Part shown: positions 52,814 to 61,671 of the stretch, in pieces | How positions within the stretch are numbered: the first letter of the stretch is position 1 | Layout: every line of letters begins with the position of its first letter | NCBI RefSeq assembly: GCF_023639785.1 | Contig: NZ_CP098325.1 | Location: 3,224,001-3,288,000 of the forward strand | Source of the DNA: Leclercia adecarboxylata | GTDB taxonomy: Bacteria; Pseudomonadota; Gammaproteobacteria; Enterobacterales; Enterobacteriaceae | Reading direction: 5' to 3' | DNA length: 64,000 nt | Made by a program: the position numbers and the translations under genes | The notes under the pieces: model-generated | The model's input: the letters and a program-made list of their open reading frames with translations, nothing else | Databases searched by the model: none | Told to the model about the DNA's origin: nothing

Positions 52814-52882
52814 ACATTACCCTCAAGTGTCGTGATTTTCTTATGTAATAGATTGTGTTGTGTGTTGTTGCAGGCGATCTCT

Positions 52883-52898
52883 TGCAGGTCTTATGCCA
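52883..52898 (-). promoter_or_regulatory. Sigma-54 promoter of argT
   Basis: On the minus strand TGGCATAAGACCTGCA matches the -24/-12 consensus (TGGCAC-N5-TTGCA) with exact GG-N10-GC spacing. It lies about 70 bp upstream of the argT ATG. argT is known to be nitrogen-regulated through NtrC and sigma-54 in Salmonella and E. coli. Confidence 0.82.
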
Positions 52899-52952
52899 CA
52901 TTGCGCTCATCGCAGAATTACGGCGTTAAATATGTTAACGAAAGGTTGCAGG

Positions 52953-52969
52953 ATTGCCTTAATGGTGAA
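52953..52969 (-). promoter_or_regulatory. Possible NtrC half-site upstream of argT
   Basis: TTCACCATTAAGGCAAT (minus strand) matches the left half of the NtrC consensus well and the right half poorly. It lies about 55-70 bp upstream of the -24 box, a plausible enhancer distance. The rest of the 297-bp gap between argT and ubiX holds a 7-bp TGCCCTG / CAGGGCA hairpin at 53055-53071. Confidence 0.3.
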
Positions 52970-53110
52970 AGATAGCAGGTCTGCCAAACGAACCGCAGTG
53001 GCTGGAAGGGAAAAAAGGAATTAAATGTTGAGGATATGATCGCTGTTGCAGAATTGCCCTGAAACAGGGCACGTTGCGACGTTCTGCACCCGAAGAGGAC
53101 ACCTTTCCCG

Positions 53111-53680
53111 TCAGGCGCCCTGCCAGCGGGTAAAGAGATCGTCCGGCAGGTCAATGTCGAACTGGTCGATAACCCGGTTCACGGTTTGATTGATCACGTC
53201 ATCAAGCGTGAGCGGGCGGTGATAAAACGCCGGCACCGGGGGCATAATCACCGCGCCCAGCTCGGCCGCCTGGGTCATCAGGCGCAGGTGGCCCAGATGC
53301 AGCGGGGTTTCACGCACGCACAACACCAGCGGACGGCGCTCTTTCAGCACCACGTCGGCCGCGCGGGTCACCAGCGTATCGGTGTAGCTGTTAACGATAC
53401 CCGAGAGAGTTTTGATGGAACACGGCAGGATCACCATGCCCGCGGTCTTAAATGACCCGGAGGAGATGCTGGCGGCGATATCGCGCGCATCGTGCACCAC
53501 GTCGGCTAACGCCTGAACGTCACGCAGGGAATAATCGGTTTCCAGAGAGAGGGTCTGGCGTGCGGCCTGGCTCAACACCAGATGCGTTTCAACGTCGGCG
53601 ACGTCGCGCAATACCTGCAGCAAACGGACACCGTAAATCGCGCCGCTGGCCCCTGAGATCCCTACTATTAATCGTTTCAT
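53111..53680 (-). CDS. ubiX: Flavin prenyltransferase UbiX
   Basis: A 189-aa flavoprotein that prenylates FMN to make the cofactor of decarboxylase UbiD in ubiquinone synthesis. The Rossmann-like start IVGISGASGAIYG, the SLETDYSL segment with the conserved Glu, and the LVLCVRETPLHLGHLRLM block are visible. ATG 53680 is preferred to 53737, matching the family start MKRLIVGISG. It follows purF by 89 bp. Confidence 0.96.
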   Translation of the reverse strand: MKRLIVGISGASGAIYGVRLLQVLRDVADVETHLVLSQAARQTLSLETDYSLRDVQALADVVHDARDIAASISSGSFKTAGMVILPCSIKTLSGIVNSYTDTLVTRAADVVLKERRPLVLCVRETPLHLGHLRLMTQAAELGAVIMPPVPAFYHRPLTLDDVINQTVNRVIDQFDIDLPDDLFTRWQGA

Positions 53681-53737
53681 GATGTTCGCCCTTGCTGTTA
53701 CAGGGCTGACTGTGCAGGATTTTGGCGGGAGTTGCAA

Positions 53738-53757
53738 GCGAGGGCGGACGCCCTCGC
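53738..53757 (-). terminator. Hairpin downstream of purF
   Basis: A perfect 8-bp stem GCGAGGGC / GCCCTCGC with a 4-nt loop lies 12 bp after the purF stop. On the minus strand it is followed by TTGCAACTCC, so termination may be partial, with some readthrough to ubiX. Confidence 0.5.
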
Positions 53758-53769
53758 CTGTGATAAGGA

Positions 53770-55287
53770 TTAACCTTCGTTATGCATCTCTAAACTTTCG
53801 AGATCGTTCGCCAGCTGGACGGCTTTTGCATCGTCGTTGCGCAGGGAATCGAGGTAATCCAGGTATTTCTGGTCAACGTCTTTGGTCACGTAGATACCGT
53901 TAAACACCGAGCACTCAAACTGCTGAATATCCGGATTCTCGGCGCGCACCGCGTCGATCAGATCGTTCAGATCCTGGAAAATCAGGCCATCAGCCCCGAT
54001 GATCTGGCGGATCTCGTCCACTTCACGACCGTGGGCAATCAGCTCGTTGGCGGTTGGCATATCGATGCCATAGACGTTCGGGAAGCGAATTTCCGGTGCC
54101 GCAGAGGCCAGATAGACCTTCTTCGCACCCGCTTCACGGGCCATCTCGATAATCTGCTCAGAGGTGGTGCCCCGCACAATGGAATCATCCACCAGCAGCA
54201 CGTTCTTGTCGCGGAATTCGGCCCGGTTGGCGTTCAGCTTGCGGCGCACCGATTTACGGCGCAGCTGCTGGCCCGGCATGATAAAAGTGCGGCCAACGTA
54301 GCGGTTCTTCACAAAGCCCTGGCGATAGGGTTTACCCAGAATGCGCGCCATCTCCAGTGCGATATCGCAGGAGGTTTCCGGGATGGGGATAACCACGTCG
54401 ATATCCAGGTCTTCCCACTCGCGGGCAATCTTCTCGCCAAGCCTGGTGCCCATATTCACACGGGCGCTATAGACGGAGATTTTGTCGATGAAGGAGTCCG
54501 GACGGGCAAAGTAGACGTATTCGAACAGGCACGGATTGCTGACCGGGTTCTCTGCACACTGACGGGTAAACAGCTGGCCTTTTTCGGTGATGTACACCGC
54601 TTCACCAGGGGCGACGTCACGCAGGAACTCAAAGCCCAGCGTATCCAGCGCCACGCTTTCAGAGGCCACCATATACTCGGTGCGGCCGTCGCCGATGTCG
54701 CGCTTGCCCAGCACCAGCGGGCGGATGCCGTTCGGGTCGCGGAAGGCAACCATACCGTGGCCGATAATCATCGCTACGCAGGCATAGGCACCGCGAATAA
54801 GACGGTTAGTGGCGGCCACGGCCGCAAAAATGTTGTCTGCTTCCAGCGGATAGTGACGGAAGTTGTCCAGCTCGCTGGCAAAGATGTTGAGCAGGATTTC
54901 AGAATCAGAGGTGGTGTTAATGTGACGACGCTTCTCTTCAAACAGCTTCTTACGCAACTCGTGAGCGTTGGTCAGGTTGCCGTTGTGGGCAAGCGTGATG
55001 CCATACGGCGAGTTAACGTAGAACGGCTGAGCTTCAGAGGCGCTGGAACTGCCAGCAGTCGGGTAACGAACGTGACCAATACCCATGTTGCCCTGAAGAC
55101 GCTGCATATGGCGGGCTTCAAACACATCGTTTACCAGGCCGTTCGCCTTACGTAAACGGAAGCAGTTGTGTGCATCAATGGTGATGATACCCGCAGCATC
55201 CTGCCCACGGTGCTGAAGCACCGATAATGCGTCATAAATAGACTGGTTTACCGGCATGAAACCGGCGATACCGACAATACCGCACAT
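53770..55287 (-). CDS. purF: Amidophosphoribosyltransferase PurF
   Basis: A 505-aa enzyme for the first step of purine synthesis. Cys2 at the processed N-terminus (MCGIVGIAG) is the glutaminase nucleophile of the Ntn domain (about 2-230). The C-terminal phosphoribosyltransferase domain has the PRPP loop [14 protein letters not shown]. It is preceded by cvpA with a 33-bp gap and is repressed through the PurR box upstream of cvpA. Confidence 0.97.
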   Translation of the reverse strand: MCGIVGIAGFMPVNQSIYDALSVLQHRGQDAAGIITIDAHNCFRLRKANGLVNDVFEARHMQRLQGNMGIGHVRYPTAGSSSASEAQPFYVNSPYGITLAHNGNLTNAHELRKKLFEEKRRHINTTSDSEILLNIFASELDNFRHYPLEADNIFAAVAATNRLIRGAYACVAMIIGHGMVAFRDPNGIRPLVLGKRDIGDGRTEYMVASESVALDTLGFEFLRDVAPGEAVYITEKGQLFTRQCAENPVSNPCLFEYVYFARPDSFIDKISVYSARVNMGTRLGEKIAREWEDLDIDVVIPIPETSCDIALEMARILGKPYRQGFVKNRYVGRTFIMPGQQLRRKSVRRKLNANRAEFRDKNVLLVDDSIVRGTTSEQIIEMAREAGAKKVYLASAAPEIRFPNVYGIDMPTANELIAHGREVDEIRQIIGADGLIFQDLNDLIDAVRAENPDIQQFECSVFNGIYVTKDVDQKYLDYLDSLRNDDAKAVQLANDLESLEMHNEG

Positions 55288-55320
55288 TCGTCATTTCCTC
55301 GTTAAGCCACATCTCAGGGT

Positions 55321-55809
55321 TTATGCCCTGGGCAAAAAACTCGACGAGCTTTGCAGATAGTCAAAGAACCATCTGATGATGAAGCTGAACTGCGGGATAA
55401 GCTGCGATTTCTGCCAGTCTTCACTTTTTGAAAACCCGGTAAAGGTATCAAGGAAGAACAGTATCGCGGCAACAATCAGCGCGCCTCGCAACGCCCCGAA
55501 ACAGATCCCAAGCACCCTGTCCGTTCCTGACAGCCCGGTTTTCTCAACCAGCTGGCCAATCACGTAGTTAACAATGGCGCCGACAATCAGCGTCGCGATA
55601 AACAGCACCGCGATGGCAATCCCATTTCGAACCAGTTCATCTTCAAAGCCCGTGAACCAGACAGACAGGTAAGTGTAGTAATGACTGGCAACAAAGAAGG
55701 CACAGCCCCAGGTTACCAGCGATAACGCTTCACGAACAAAGCCACGGATCAGGCTAACCAGACAGGAAAAACCTATCACCGCAATGATGGCGTAATCAAT
55801 CCAGACCAT
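55321..55809 (-). CDS. cvpA: CvpA, colicin V production membrane protein
   Basis: A 162-aa inner-membrane protein with four predicted helices, needed in E. coli for colicin V production; its molecular role is unclear. First gene of the cvpA-purF operon under PurR control. N-terminus VWIDYAIIAVIGFSCLVSLIRGFVREA contains the family-conserved RGF-REA element. Confidence 0.95.
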   Translation of the reverse strand: MVWIDYAIIAVIGFSCLVSLIRGFVREALSLVTWGCAFFVASHYYTYLSVWFTGFEDELVRNGIAIAVLFIATLIVGAIVNYVIGQLVEKTGLSGTDRVLGICFGALRGALIVAAILFFLDTFTGFSKSEDWQKSQLIPQFSFIIRWFFDYLQSSSSFLPRA

Positions 55810-55852
55810 ATGTGTCCCACGATTAAACGCCCTGTCATCCAGTTCGGGGCGA

Positions 55853-55881
55853 ATTCTAACAGAAAAAGAAAACGTTTGCGT
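55853..55881 (-). promoter_or_regulatory. PurR operator and promoter of cvpA-purF
   Basis: ACGCAAACGTTTTCTT (55881-55866, minus strand) fits the 16-bp PurR box consensus. A -10 candidate TAGAAT lies at 55858-55853, so the operator covers the -35 region. This agrees with the known purine repression of cvpA-purF in E. coli. Confidence 0.87.
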
Positions 55882-55906
55882 AGGGATTTCCTTCCCGCGC
55901 GTAAAT

Positions 55907-55935
55907 AAAAAAAGCGCTGAAAAAATATTCAGCGC
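55907..55935 (-). terminator. Intrinsic terminator of dedD
   Basis: On the minus strand GCGCTGAA - TATTTT - TTCAGCGC (8 bp) is followed by TTTTTTTATTT. It separates the folC-dedD transcript from the cvpA promoter. Confidence 0.87.
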
Positions 55936-55961
55936 CGTGGGCAGGTTGCGCCTCTCCGGAC

Positions 55962-55996
55962 GTCTGCCTCCCCCACTCCCGCAAGAGAGAGGGGGG
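55962..55996. repeat. GC-rich hairpin-like intergenic repeat
   Basis: A run of CCTCCCCCACTCCCG faces GAGAGAGGGGGG across a short loop, between dedD and its terminator. It resembles the C/G-strand-biased hairpins at 48678 and 50963, though pairing here is imperfect. Confidence 0.4.
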
Positions 55997-56008
55997 TAAA
56001 TGCTTACA

Positions 56009-56716
56009 TCAATTCACGCTGTAGTTCATCACGACGCCGCTCAAACCAGAGAGCTGATTCAGCTCACCAAGCGATCCTTTAAGCTTGTCTCGCGACGCAT
56101 CCGGACCCACGAGAATACGGGTGATTTTACCCTGTACCGGCGTGGAAGGTGAAGTGTAAACGCGATACCCCGCGCCACGAAGCTTGGCCACCACCTCGTT
56201 GACCTTATCGGCATTTTTGAGCGCCCCAAGCTGCACAACGTAGGCTTTGCCGGTTGGCGCAGGCTTCTCTTCAGCTGCCGGTTTGGTCGGTGGGGTTTCT
56301 GTGGCCGCCGCCAGCTGCTGGCTGGTGTTATCGCGCTGCGGTTTTGGCTGCGGCTTCTCGGCGGGTTTTGGTTTTTGCACCGGTTTCGGCGCGTACTGCT
56401 CTACCGGCGCCGGAACGGGATCCAGCTCGTTGTTATTCCCGGCAGCCAGACGAGAAGGATCTAAAGACGGTGCCGCGGCATCCCCCGCCCGCACCTCTTC
56501 GGCTGCCCCTTCAGGTGGCTGCGCCGGCAGGGCCTGCGTCGCCGCTGGCAGCATATCGGGCTCGTCCCGATCGCCTGGTTTCGGCACCAGCGGGATCGCC
56601 GCGAACTCATCCTGATAATGTTTTTTCTGTCCATCAAGCAGCCCGGGGAGAATAATTACCCCCAGCGCCACCAGCACAATGGTGCCTGCTAAACGGTTCT
56701 GAAACTTACTTGCCAC
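56009..56716 (-). CDS. dedD: DedD, SPOR-domain cell division protein
   Basis: A 235-aa inner-membrane protein with one N-terminal helix (about 9-27), a Pro/Lys/Ala-rich periplasmic linker (about 60-150) and a C-terminal SPOR domain (about 160-235, AYVVQLGALKNADKVNEVVAKL-type). SPOR domains bind denuded septal peptidoglycan; DedD aids constriction in E. coli. GTG 56716 is taken as start: it gives the family N-terminus ASKFQNRL, has GGGGAGA upstream and overlaps the folC stop by 11 nt. The linker is longer than in E. coli (220 aa). Confidence 0.93.
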   Translation of the reverse strand: MASKFQNRLAGTIVLVALGVIILPGLLDGQKKHYQDEFAAIPLVPKPGDRDEPDMLPAATQALPAQPPEGAAEEVRAGDAAAPSLDPSRLAAGNNNELDPVPAPVEQYAPKPVQKPKPAEKPQPKPQRDNTSQQLAAATETPPTKPAAEEKPAPTGKAYVVQLGALKNADKVNEVVAKLRGAGYRVYTSPSTPVQGKITRILVGPDASRDKLKGSLGELNQLSGLSGVVMNYSVN

Positions 56717-57974
56717 CGGTTCTCCCCGCATCCATTACGTCCATGACATGTGCCACCGTGTGGAATGAACCACACACCAGCACGGTATCTTCTGGGCTGG
56801 CGTCTGCCATTGCCGCACGCCATGCCAGCTCCACGCTGTCAAAGCTCTTGCCTTCGCCGAGATGTTCCATCAGCTGTTGGGCAGTCGCCCCGCGCGGACC
56901 TTCAAGAGGTGCACAATACCAGCTATCGACCACAGTCTCCATGCAGGCCAGCGTGCCGCCAATATCTTTATCATGAAGCATACCGATAACCGCCAGCACG
57001 CGCCCGGTTTTTGGCAGGGATTTGAGACGTCCCGCGAGATACGCTGCGGCATGGGGGTTATGCGCCACATCCAGGATCAGACGCGGTGATTCGCTGATAA
57101 TCTGGAAACGTCCGGCCAGAATCGCATTCTGGATACCGTCGCGCATCGCCTGCTCGCTCACCGCCAGCCCGCTGGCACGCAGTGCGGCCAGCGCCGTCGC
57201 GGCATTCGGCTGCGGTACCTGCGGCAGCGGCAGGTTGTCCAGCGCGCCCGCGTCATCTTCAAAACGCCAGCCGCTGTCCGTCACGCTGTAGCGCCAGTCC
57301 ACGTCACGACGCTTAAGCAGCGCCCCTTTCTCCTGGGCCACATCGGCGATGGTGTGCGGCATATCGGGTTCGCCGACGATCGCCGGTTTGCCTGCGCGGA
57401 AAATACCGGCTTTTTCACGGCCAATGCTTTCGCGATCCGGCCCCAACCAGTCGGTATGATCCAGCGCGATGCTGGTGACCACCGCCACATCCGGGTCGAC
57501 AATATTGGTGGCATCCAGACGCCCGCCTAAGCCGACTTCGAGGATCACCACGTCGAGTTGCGCCTGCTTAAACAGCCACAGCGCGGACAGCGTGCCGTAT
57601 TCAAAATAGGTCAGCGAAATATCGCCGCGTGCGGCTTCGATTTCGGCAAACGCGGCGGTGTGCGCCGCTTCCGCTAACTCCGTGTTCTGCACCCGCACGC
57701 GCTCGGTATAGCGCACCAGATGCGGCGAGCTGTAGACGCCCACTTTGTACCCTGCCGCCATCAGCATGGCTTCCAGGGTGCGGCAGGTGGTGCCTTTGCC
57801 GTTAGTGCCCGCCACGGTGAAAACAAAGGGAGCCGGTTTCAGAACATCAAGGCGCGCCGCGACCTGGCTTACGCGCTCAAGTCCCATATCGATGGCTTTA
57901 CTGTGCAGGTTTTCCAGATAAGAAAGCCACGCGGCCAGAGGCGACGTGGCTTGGGGAAGAGTGATATTTTCCAT
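56706..57974 (-). CDS. folC: Bifunctional dihydrofolate/folylpolyglutamate synthase FolC
   Basis: A 422-aa Mur-ligase-family enzyme that adds glutamate to dihydropteroate and to folates. The P-loop TVAGTNGKGTTCRT and SIALDHTDWLGPDRESIGREKAGI block are visible, along with the C-terminal IFRVAHNP-like DVAHNPHAAAYL. No clear Shine-Dalgarno precedes the ATG. It follows accD by 68 bp, with a hairpin terminator in the gap. Confidence 0.96.
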   Translation of the reverse strand: MENITLPQATSPLAAWLSYLENLHSKAIDMGLERVSQVAARLDVLKPAPFVFTVAGTNGKGTTCRTLEAMLMAAGYKVGVYSSPHLVRYTERVRVQNTELAEAAHTAAFAEIEAARGDISLTYFEYGTLSALWLFKQAQLDVVILEVGLGGRLDATNIVDPDVAVVTSIALDHTDWLGPDRESIGREKAGIFRAGKPAIVGEPDMPHTIADVAQEKGALLKRRDVDWRYSVTDSGWRFEDDAGALDNLPLPQVPQPNAATALAALRASGLAVSEQAMRDGIQNAILAGRFQIISESPRLILDVAHNPHAAAYLAGRLKSLPKTGRVLAVIGMLHDKDIGGTLACMETVVDSWYCAPLEGPRGATAQQLMEHLGEGKSFDSVELAWRAAMADASPEDTVLVCGSFHTVAHVMDVMDAGRTGGK

Positions 57975-58005
57975 GTTGCGCGCTTTTCAGTTACGGTTAG
58001 AAAGC

Positions 58006-58036
58006 AAAAGGGCAGCGCCACTGGCCCTGCCCTTTT
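58006..58036 (-). terminator. Terminator between accD and folC
   Basis: AAAAGGGCAG / CTGCCCTTTT, a perfect 10-bp stem with an 11-nt loop that itself contains a GGC/GCC pair, starts 7 bp past the accD stop. TTTT from the stem and GCTTTC follow on the minus strand. Likely partial, since folC has no obvious promoter of its own. Confidence 0.68.
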
Positions 58037-58042
58037 CAGTTA

Positions 58043-58948
58043 TCAGGCCTCGGGTTCCTGATCCGGTACTACCACGCCTTCGCGCGGCTCATCCGGGCTT
58101 GGCGACGGCAGGTTCATCAGCTTCGCCAGAATGCTGGCCAGTTTCAGGCGCATTTCCGGACGGCGAACGATCATGTCGATAGCGCCTTTCTCGATAAGGA
58201 ACTCACTGCGCTGGAAGCCCGGCGGCAGCTTTTCACGTACCGTTTGTTCGATTACACGCGGGCCGGCAAAGCCGATCAGCGCTTTCGGTTCAGCGATGTT
58301 CAGATCGCCCAGCATCGCGAAACTTGCCGATACGCCGCCCATGGTTGGGTCGGTCAGTACGGAGATGTACGGCAGACCACGTTCCTGCATTTTCGCCAGC
58401 GCTGCGGAGGTTTTTGCCATCTGCATCAGCGACATCAGCGCTTCCTGCATACGTGCGCCACCGGAGGCGGAGAAGCAGATCAGCGGACAGTTGTCCTCCA
58501 GCGCCTGCTCGACGGCACGCACGAAGCGCGCGCCCACCACGGAACCCATTGAGCCGCCCATAAAGGAGAACTCAAACGCCGCTGCGACAACCGGCATCTC
58601 GTGCAGGGTGCCTTTCATCACTACCAGAGCGTCTTTCTCGCCGGTCTCTTTCTGTGCAGAGGCCAGACGATCTTTGTATTTCTTGGAGTCACGGAACTTC
58701 AGCACATCTTTCGGCTCAAGCTCGCTACCCAGTTCAACCAGAGAACCTTCATCCAGCAGGCTGTGCAGGCGGTTACGCGCCGACATACGCATGTGGTGAT
58801 CGCACTTAGGACAAACTTCCAGATTACGCTCGAGCTCGGCGCGGTACAGAACCTGGCCACAGCTGTCACATTTGGTCCACACCCCTTCAGGAATACTCGC
58901 TTTGCGGGTTGGGGTGATATTGCTTTTAATTCGTTCAATCCAGCTCAT
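58043..58948 (-). CDS. accD: Acetyl-CoA carboxylase carboxyltransferase subunit beta
   Basis: A 301-aa subunit that, with AccA, transfers CO2 from biotin to acetyl-CoA. The N-terminal zinc ribbon has C-x2-C pairs in TKCDSCGQ and EVCPKCDHH, followed by the crotonase-like carboxyltransferase core ([26 protein letters not shown]). ATG 58948 with AAGG at 7 nt matches the start [11 protein letters not shown]. The C-terminal tail is three residues shorter than in E. coli. The 142-bp upstream gap (58949-59090) should contain its promoter. Confidence 0.97.
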   Translation of the reverse strand: MSWIERIKSNITPTRKASIPEGVWTKCDSCGQVLYRAELERNLEVCPKCDHHMRMSARNRLHSLLDEGSLVELGSELEPKDVLKFRDSKKYKDRLASAQKETGEKDALVVMKGTLHEMPVVAAAFEFSFMGGSMGSVVGARFVRAVEQALEDNCPLICFSASGGARMQEALMSLMQMAKTSAALAKMQERGLPYISVLTDPTMGGVSASFAMLGDLNIAEPKALIGFAGPRVIEQTVREKLPPGFQRSEFLIEKGAIDMIVRRPEMRLKLASILAKLMNLPSPSPDEPREGVVVPDQEPEA

Positions 58949-59090
58949 TGATAACCTTTCTGCCTGAACCAGGTTTGCTGTAAGGGGCGCATAATGCCAT
59001 TTTTGCCCCCGACAGACCATGAATGTTGCACATTAAAACATAACAGCCCGAAACTTTGGATAAAAAAGTGGTCGAACCGCGGTCGTGCCT

Positions 59091-59750
59091 TTATTTTGCT
59101 TGTTTAGCCGCCGCGCGGCGGTGACGAATCACCTCAATAACGCCCGGCAGAATCGACACCACAATAATCCCAACGATCAGCAACTTAAGGTTTTCCTGAA
59201 TCATAGGAATGGTGCCGAAGAAATAGCCCGCGTAGGTAAAGCTCAGCACCCATAACAGCGCACCGGTGACGTTATACAGCGCGAACTGACGGTACGACAT
59301 GTGACCCATACCCGCAACAAAGGGGGCAAAGGTTCTGACGATGGGCACAAAGCGCGCGAGGATAATCGTTTTGCCGCCGTGCTTCTCATAAAACGCATGG
59401 GTTTTATCGAGATAGCTGCGACGGAAAATCTTCGAGTCCGGGTTACTGAACAACCGCTCGCCAAAAAGCCGACCTATAGTGTAGTTCACCGCATCGCCAA
59501 GGATCGCGGCGATAAGCATCAGCACCACCATCAGATGAACGTTGATATCGTTGGTCTCCAGCGACGCCAGCGCCCCCGCCACGAACAGCAGCGAATCGCC
59601 CGGTAAAAACGGCGTCACCACCAGCCCGGTTTCACAAAACAGGATCAGGAACAGAATGGCATACACCCAGACGCCATAGTCGGCGACCAGTTCTGCCAGG
59701 TGAACATCAATATGCAGAATGAAATCAATCAGAAAGCGAATTAAATCCAT
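59091..59750 (-). CDS. dedA: DedA family inner membrane protein
   Basis: A 219-aa membrane protein of the DedA/VTT superfamily, some members of which translocate undecaprenyl phosphate or phospholipids. It has about five helices, the re-entrant-like [19 protein letters not shown], and the conserved charged segment [18 protein letters not shown]. It follows truA by 28 bp. The C-terminus is basic ([11 protein letters not shown]). Confidence 0.95.
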   Translation of the reverse strand: MDLIRFLIDFILHIDVHLAELVADYGVWVYAILFLILFCETGLVVTPFLPGDSLLFVAGALASLETNDINVHLMVVLMLIAAILGDAVNYTIGRLFGERLFSNPDSKIFRRSYLDKTHAFYEKHGGKTIILARFVPIVRTFAPFVAGMGHMSYRQFALYNVTGALLWVLSFTYAGYFFGTIPMIQENLKLLIVGIIVVSILPGVIEVIRHRRAAAKQAK

Positions 59751-59778
59751 ATTGTCTAAACCTTTATTGCCACGGCTA

Positions 59779-60591
59779 TCAGTCCGCTAAAAACAGCGGG
59801 CCCATTGGCGGTTTCGGAAGGTCAAAACGATCCGGGTAATCAACCGAGACCAGATACAGCCCTTCCGCTTTCGCCGTTGCTGCCGCCAGCGTTCTGTCCT
59901 TCGCTGCCAGCAACTCTGCAATCCAGCTCTCCGGCTGGTGTCCGGCCCCTACTTCCATCAGGCTGCCTGTAATATTCCTGACCATATGATGAACAAAGGC
60001 ATTCGCTTTAATATCCACCACCACATACGCGCCATGACGGCTGACGTTAATGTGTATTACGTTGCGCCACGGGGTACGCGACTGGCACTGCACGGCACGA
60101 AACGAGGTAAAGTCGTTCTCGCCAATCAGCGCCTGCGCCGCACGATGCATGCGATCGGCATCCAGCGGTTCGTAAAAATGGGTGACGCCCTGGCCCAACA
60201 CCGCCGGGCGAAGACGCTGGTTATAGATGATGTAACGGTAGCGACGCGCGGTGGCGCTGAAACGCGCATGAAAATCATCCGGCACATTTTTGACCCACCG
60301 TACCGCGATGTCACCAGGCAAATTCGCATTTACCCCCAGCGTCCAGGCCGCGTCTTTACGCACCGCGGTGGTGTCAAAGTGAACCACCTGCCCGGTACCA
60401 TGAACACCGGCGTCGGTACGCCCCGCGCACAGGACGTTAACAGGCTCATTCGCCACCTGAGAGAGCGCCTTCTCCAGCTTCTCCTGGACGCTACGCACCT
60501 CGTTCTGACGCTGCCAGCCATAGTATTTACTGCCATCGTACTCAATCCCGAGGGCAATTCTATGGACCGGCTTTTGTTCCACTTCAGACAT
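59779..60591 (-). CDS. truA: tRNA pseudouridine synthase A
   Basis: A 270-aa enzyme that makes pseudouridine at tRNA positions 38-40. The catalytic Asp60 is in [14 protein letters not shown]. The [12 protein letters not shown] start and the [18 protein letters not shown]-terminal region are typical. Its ATG overlaps the usg TGA by one base (TGATG), indicating coupled translation. Confidence 0.97.
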   Translation of the reverse strand: MSEVEQKPVHRIALGIEYDGSKYYGWQRQNEVRSVQEKLEKALSQVANEPVNVLCAGRTDAGVHGTGQVVHFDTTAVRKDAAWTLGVNANLPGDIAVRWVKNVPDDFHARFSATARRYRYIIYNQRLRPAVLGQGVTHFYEPLDADRMHRAAQALIGENDFTSFRAVQCQSRTPWRNVIHINVSRHGAYVVVDIKANAFVHHMVRNITGSLMEVGAGHQPESWIAELLAAKDRTLAAATAKAEGLYLVSVDYPDRFDLPKPPMGPLFLAD

Positions 60592-61604
60592 CAGTACAGA
60601 TACTCCTGCACCAGTTTCTCAGCGATTTTCACCGCCATCAGCGCGCCGCCGAAACGCACGTTATCGGCCACAGACCAGAACTGAACCTGCTCCGGCATGC
60701 CGTAATCGTTGCGGACGCAGCCGATGGAAAGACGCGCGTTGCCCGTAGCGTCGCCCACCTGGGTCGGGAACTCGCTCTCTTCGGACAGCTCAATGTCTTC
60801 GCCACGGCCAAAGGCGTCACGCGCCTCTTCTGCCGCCAGCGGACGCATGGCTTCAAAGCTCACCATCTGGGCATGGCCGTAGAACACCGGTGACTGCACG
60901 CAGTTGGCAGAGATCATCAGTCCTTCGTCCTGCAGGATCTTGCGCACTTCATCGACAATTCGCCGCTCTTCGCGCACGCTGCCTTCACGATCCGGCAGCA
61001 GTGGCAGCATGTTGAAGGCCAGCTGACGGCCAAAGAAGTCGTCTTCGTCAACCGGAATGCCGTTCAGCAGTTTCGCGCTCTGTCCGGCCAGGGCATCCAC
61101 CGCTTTTTTACCGTGGGCGGAGGCCGACAGCAGGCTGGTGACGGAGATGCGGGATAAGCCGCCTTCGTCGATCAGCGGCTTCAGGGCGGAGAGCAGCTGG
61201 CTGGTGAGGCTGTCCGGTACGGCGATAATGTTACGGTTGCGATAGTCGGCCAGCACGAAGGGATTGACGTCCGGTACGACCAGCGGTACGTCCGGCTCAA
61301 GGGCAAACAGGCCGCTTAAATCAATGACCAGGCAGCCCGCGTTGGTGGCGTCTTCAATATACGCGGCGGAAGCTTCAACCCCGGCCGCGAAAAAGGCCAG
61401 CTGCGCCTGGGTCCAGTCGAACTCAGCCGCATCCTGAACCATGACGGATTTACCTTCATAACGCAGATGCTCACCTGCGCTCTCGTTACGCGCCAGGGCA
61501 TAGATGTCGCCCACCGGGAACTGACGCTCGGCAAGGGTTTCGAGCAGGGCTTCGCCCACGGCGCCCGTTGCGCCCAGTATGGCAATGTTCCAGCCTTCAG
61601 ACAT
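60591..61604 (-). CDS. usg: Usg, aspartate-semialdehyde-dehydrogenase-like protein
   Basis: A 337-aa paralogue of aspartate-semialdehyde dehydrogenase. The N-terminal NADP-binding motif [12 protein letters not shown] is at 11-22. At the catalytic-cysteine position the protein reads AVPDSLTSQ (Ser132) instead of the usual P-N-C-S/T, so it should lack dehydrogenase activity. Function unknown. The ATG has GGAG at 9 nt. It is separated from pdxB by a strong terminator. Confidence 0.95.
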   Translation of the reverse strand: MSEGWNIAILGATGAVGEALLETLAERQFPVGDIYALARNESAGEHLRYEGKSVMVQDAAEFDWTQAQLAFFAAGVEASAAYIEDATNAGCLVIDLSGLFALEPDVPLVVPDVNPFVLADYRNRNIIAVPDSLTSQLLSALKPLIDEGGLSRISVTSLLSASAHGKKAVDALAGQSAKLLNGIPVDEDDFFGRQLAFNMLPLLPDREGSVREERRIVDEVRKILQDEGLMISANCVQSPVFYGHAQMVSFEAMRPLAAEEARDAFGRGEDIELSEESEFPTQVGDATGNARLSIGCVRNDYGMPEQVQFWSVADNVRFGGALMAVKIAEKLVQEYLY

Positions 61605-61622
61605 GGTGGTTTACTCCAGAAA

Positions 61623-61659
61623 TAAAAAAGCGTCCCCGGCGGAGTGTCCGCCAGGGAGC
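61623..61659 (-). terminator. Intrinsic terminator between pdxB and usg
   Basis: On the minus strand GCTCCCTGGCGGA pairs with TCCGCCGGGGACGC (13 pairs, one bulge, one G-T) across a CAC loop, followed by TTTTTTATT. It lies 13 bp after the pdxB stop and 19 bp before the usg start. Confidence 0.87.
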
Positions 61660-61671
61660 ATTAAGAAGACA

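Noticed and set aside
54031..55155. 374-aa plus-strand frame opposite purF
   Set aside because: Antisense shadow without recognisable domains.
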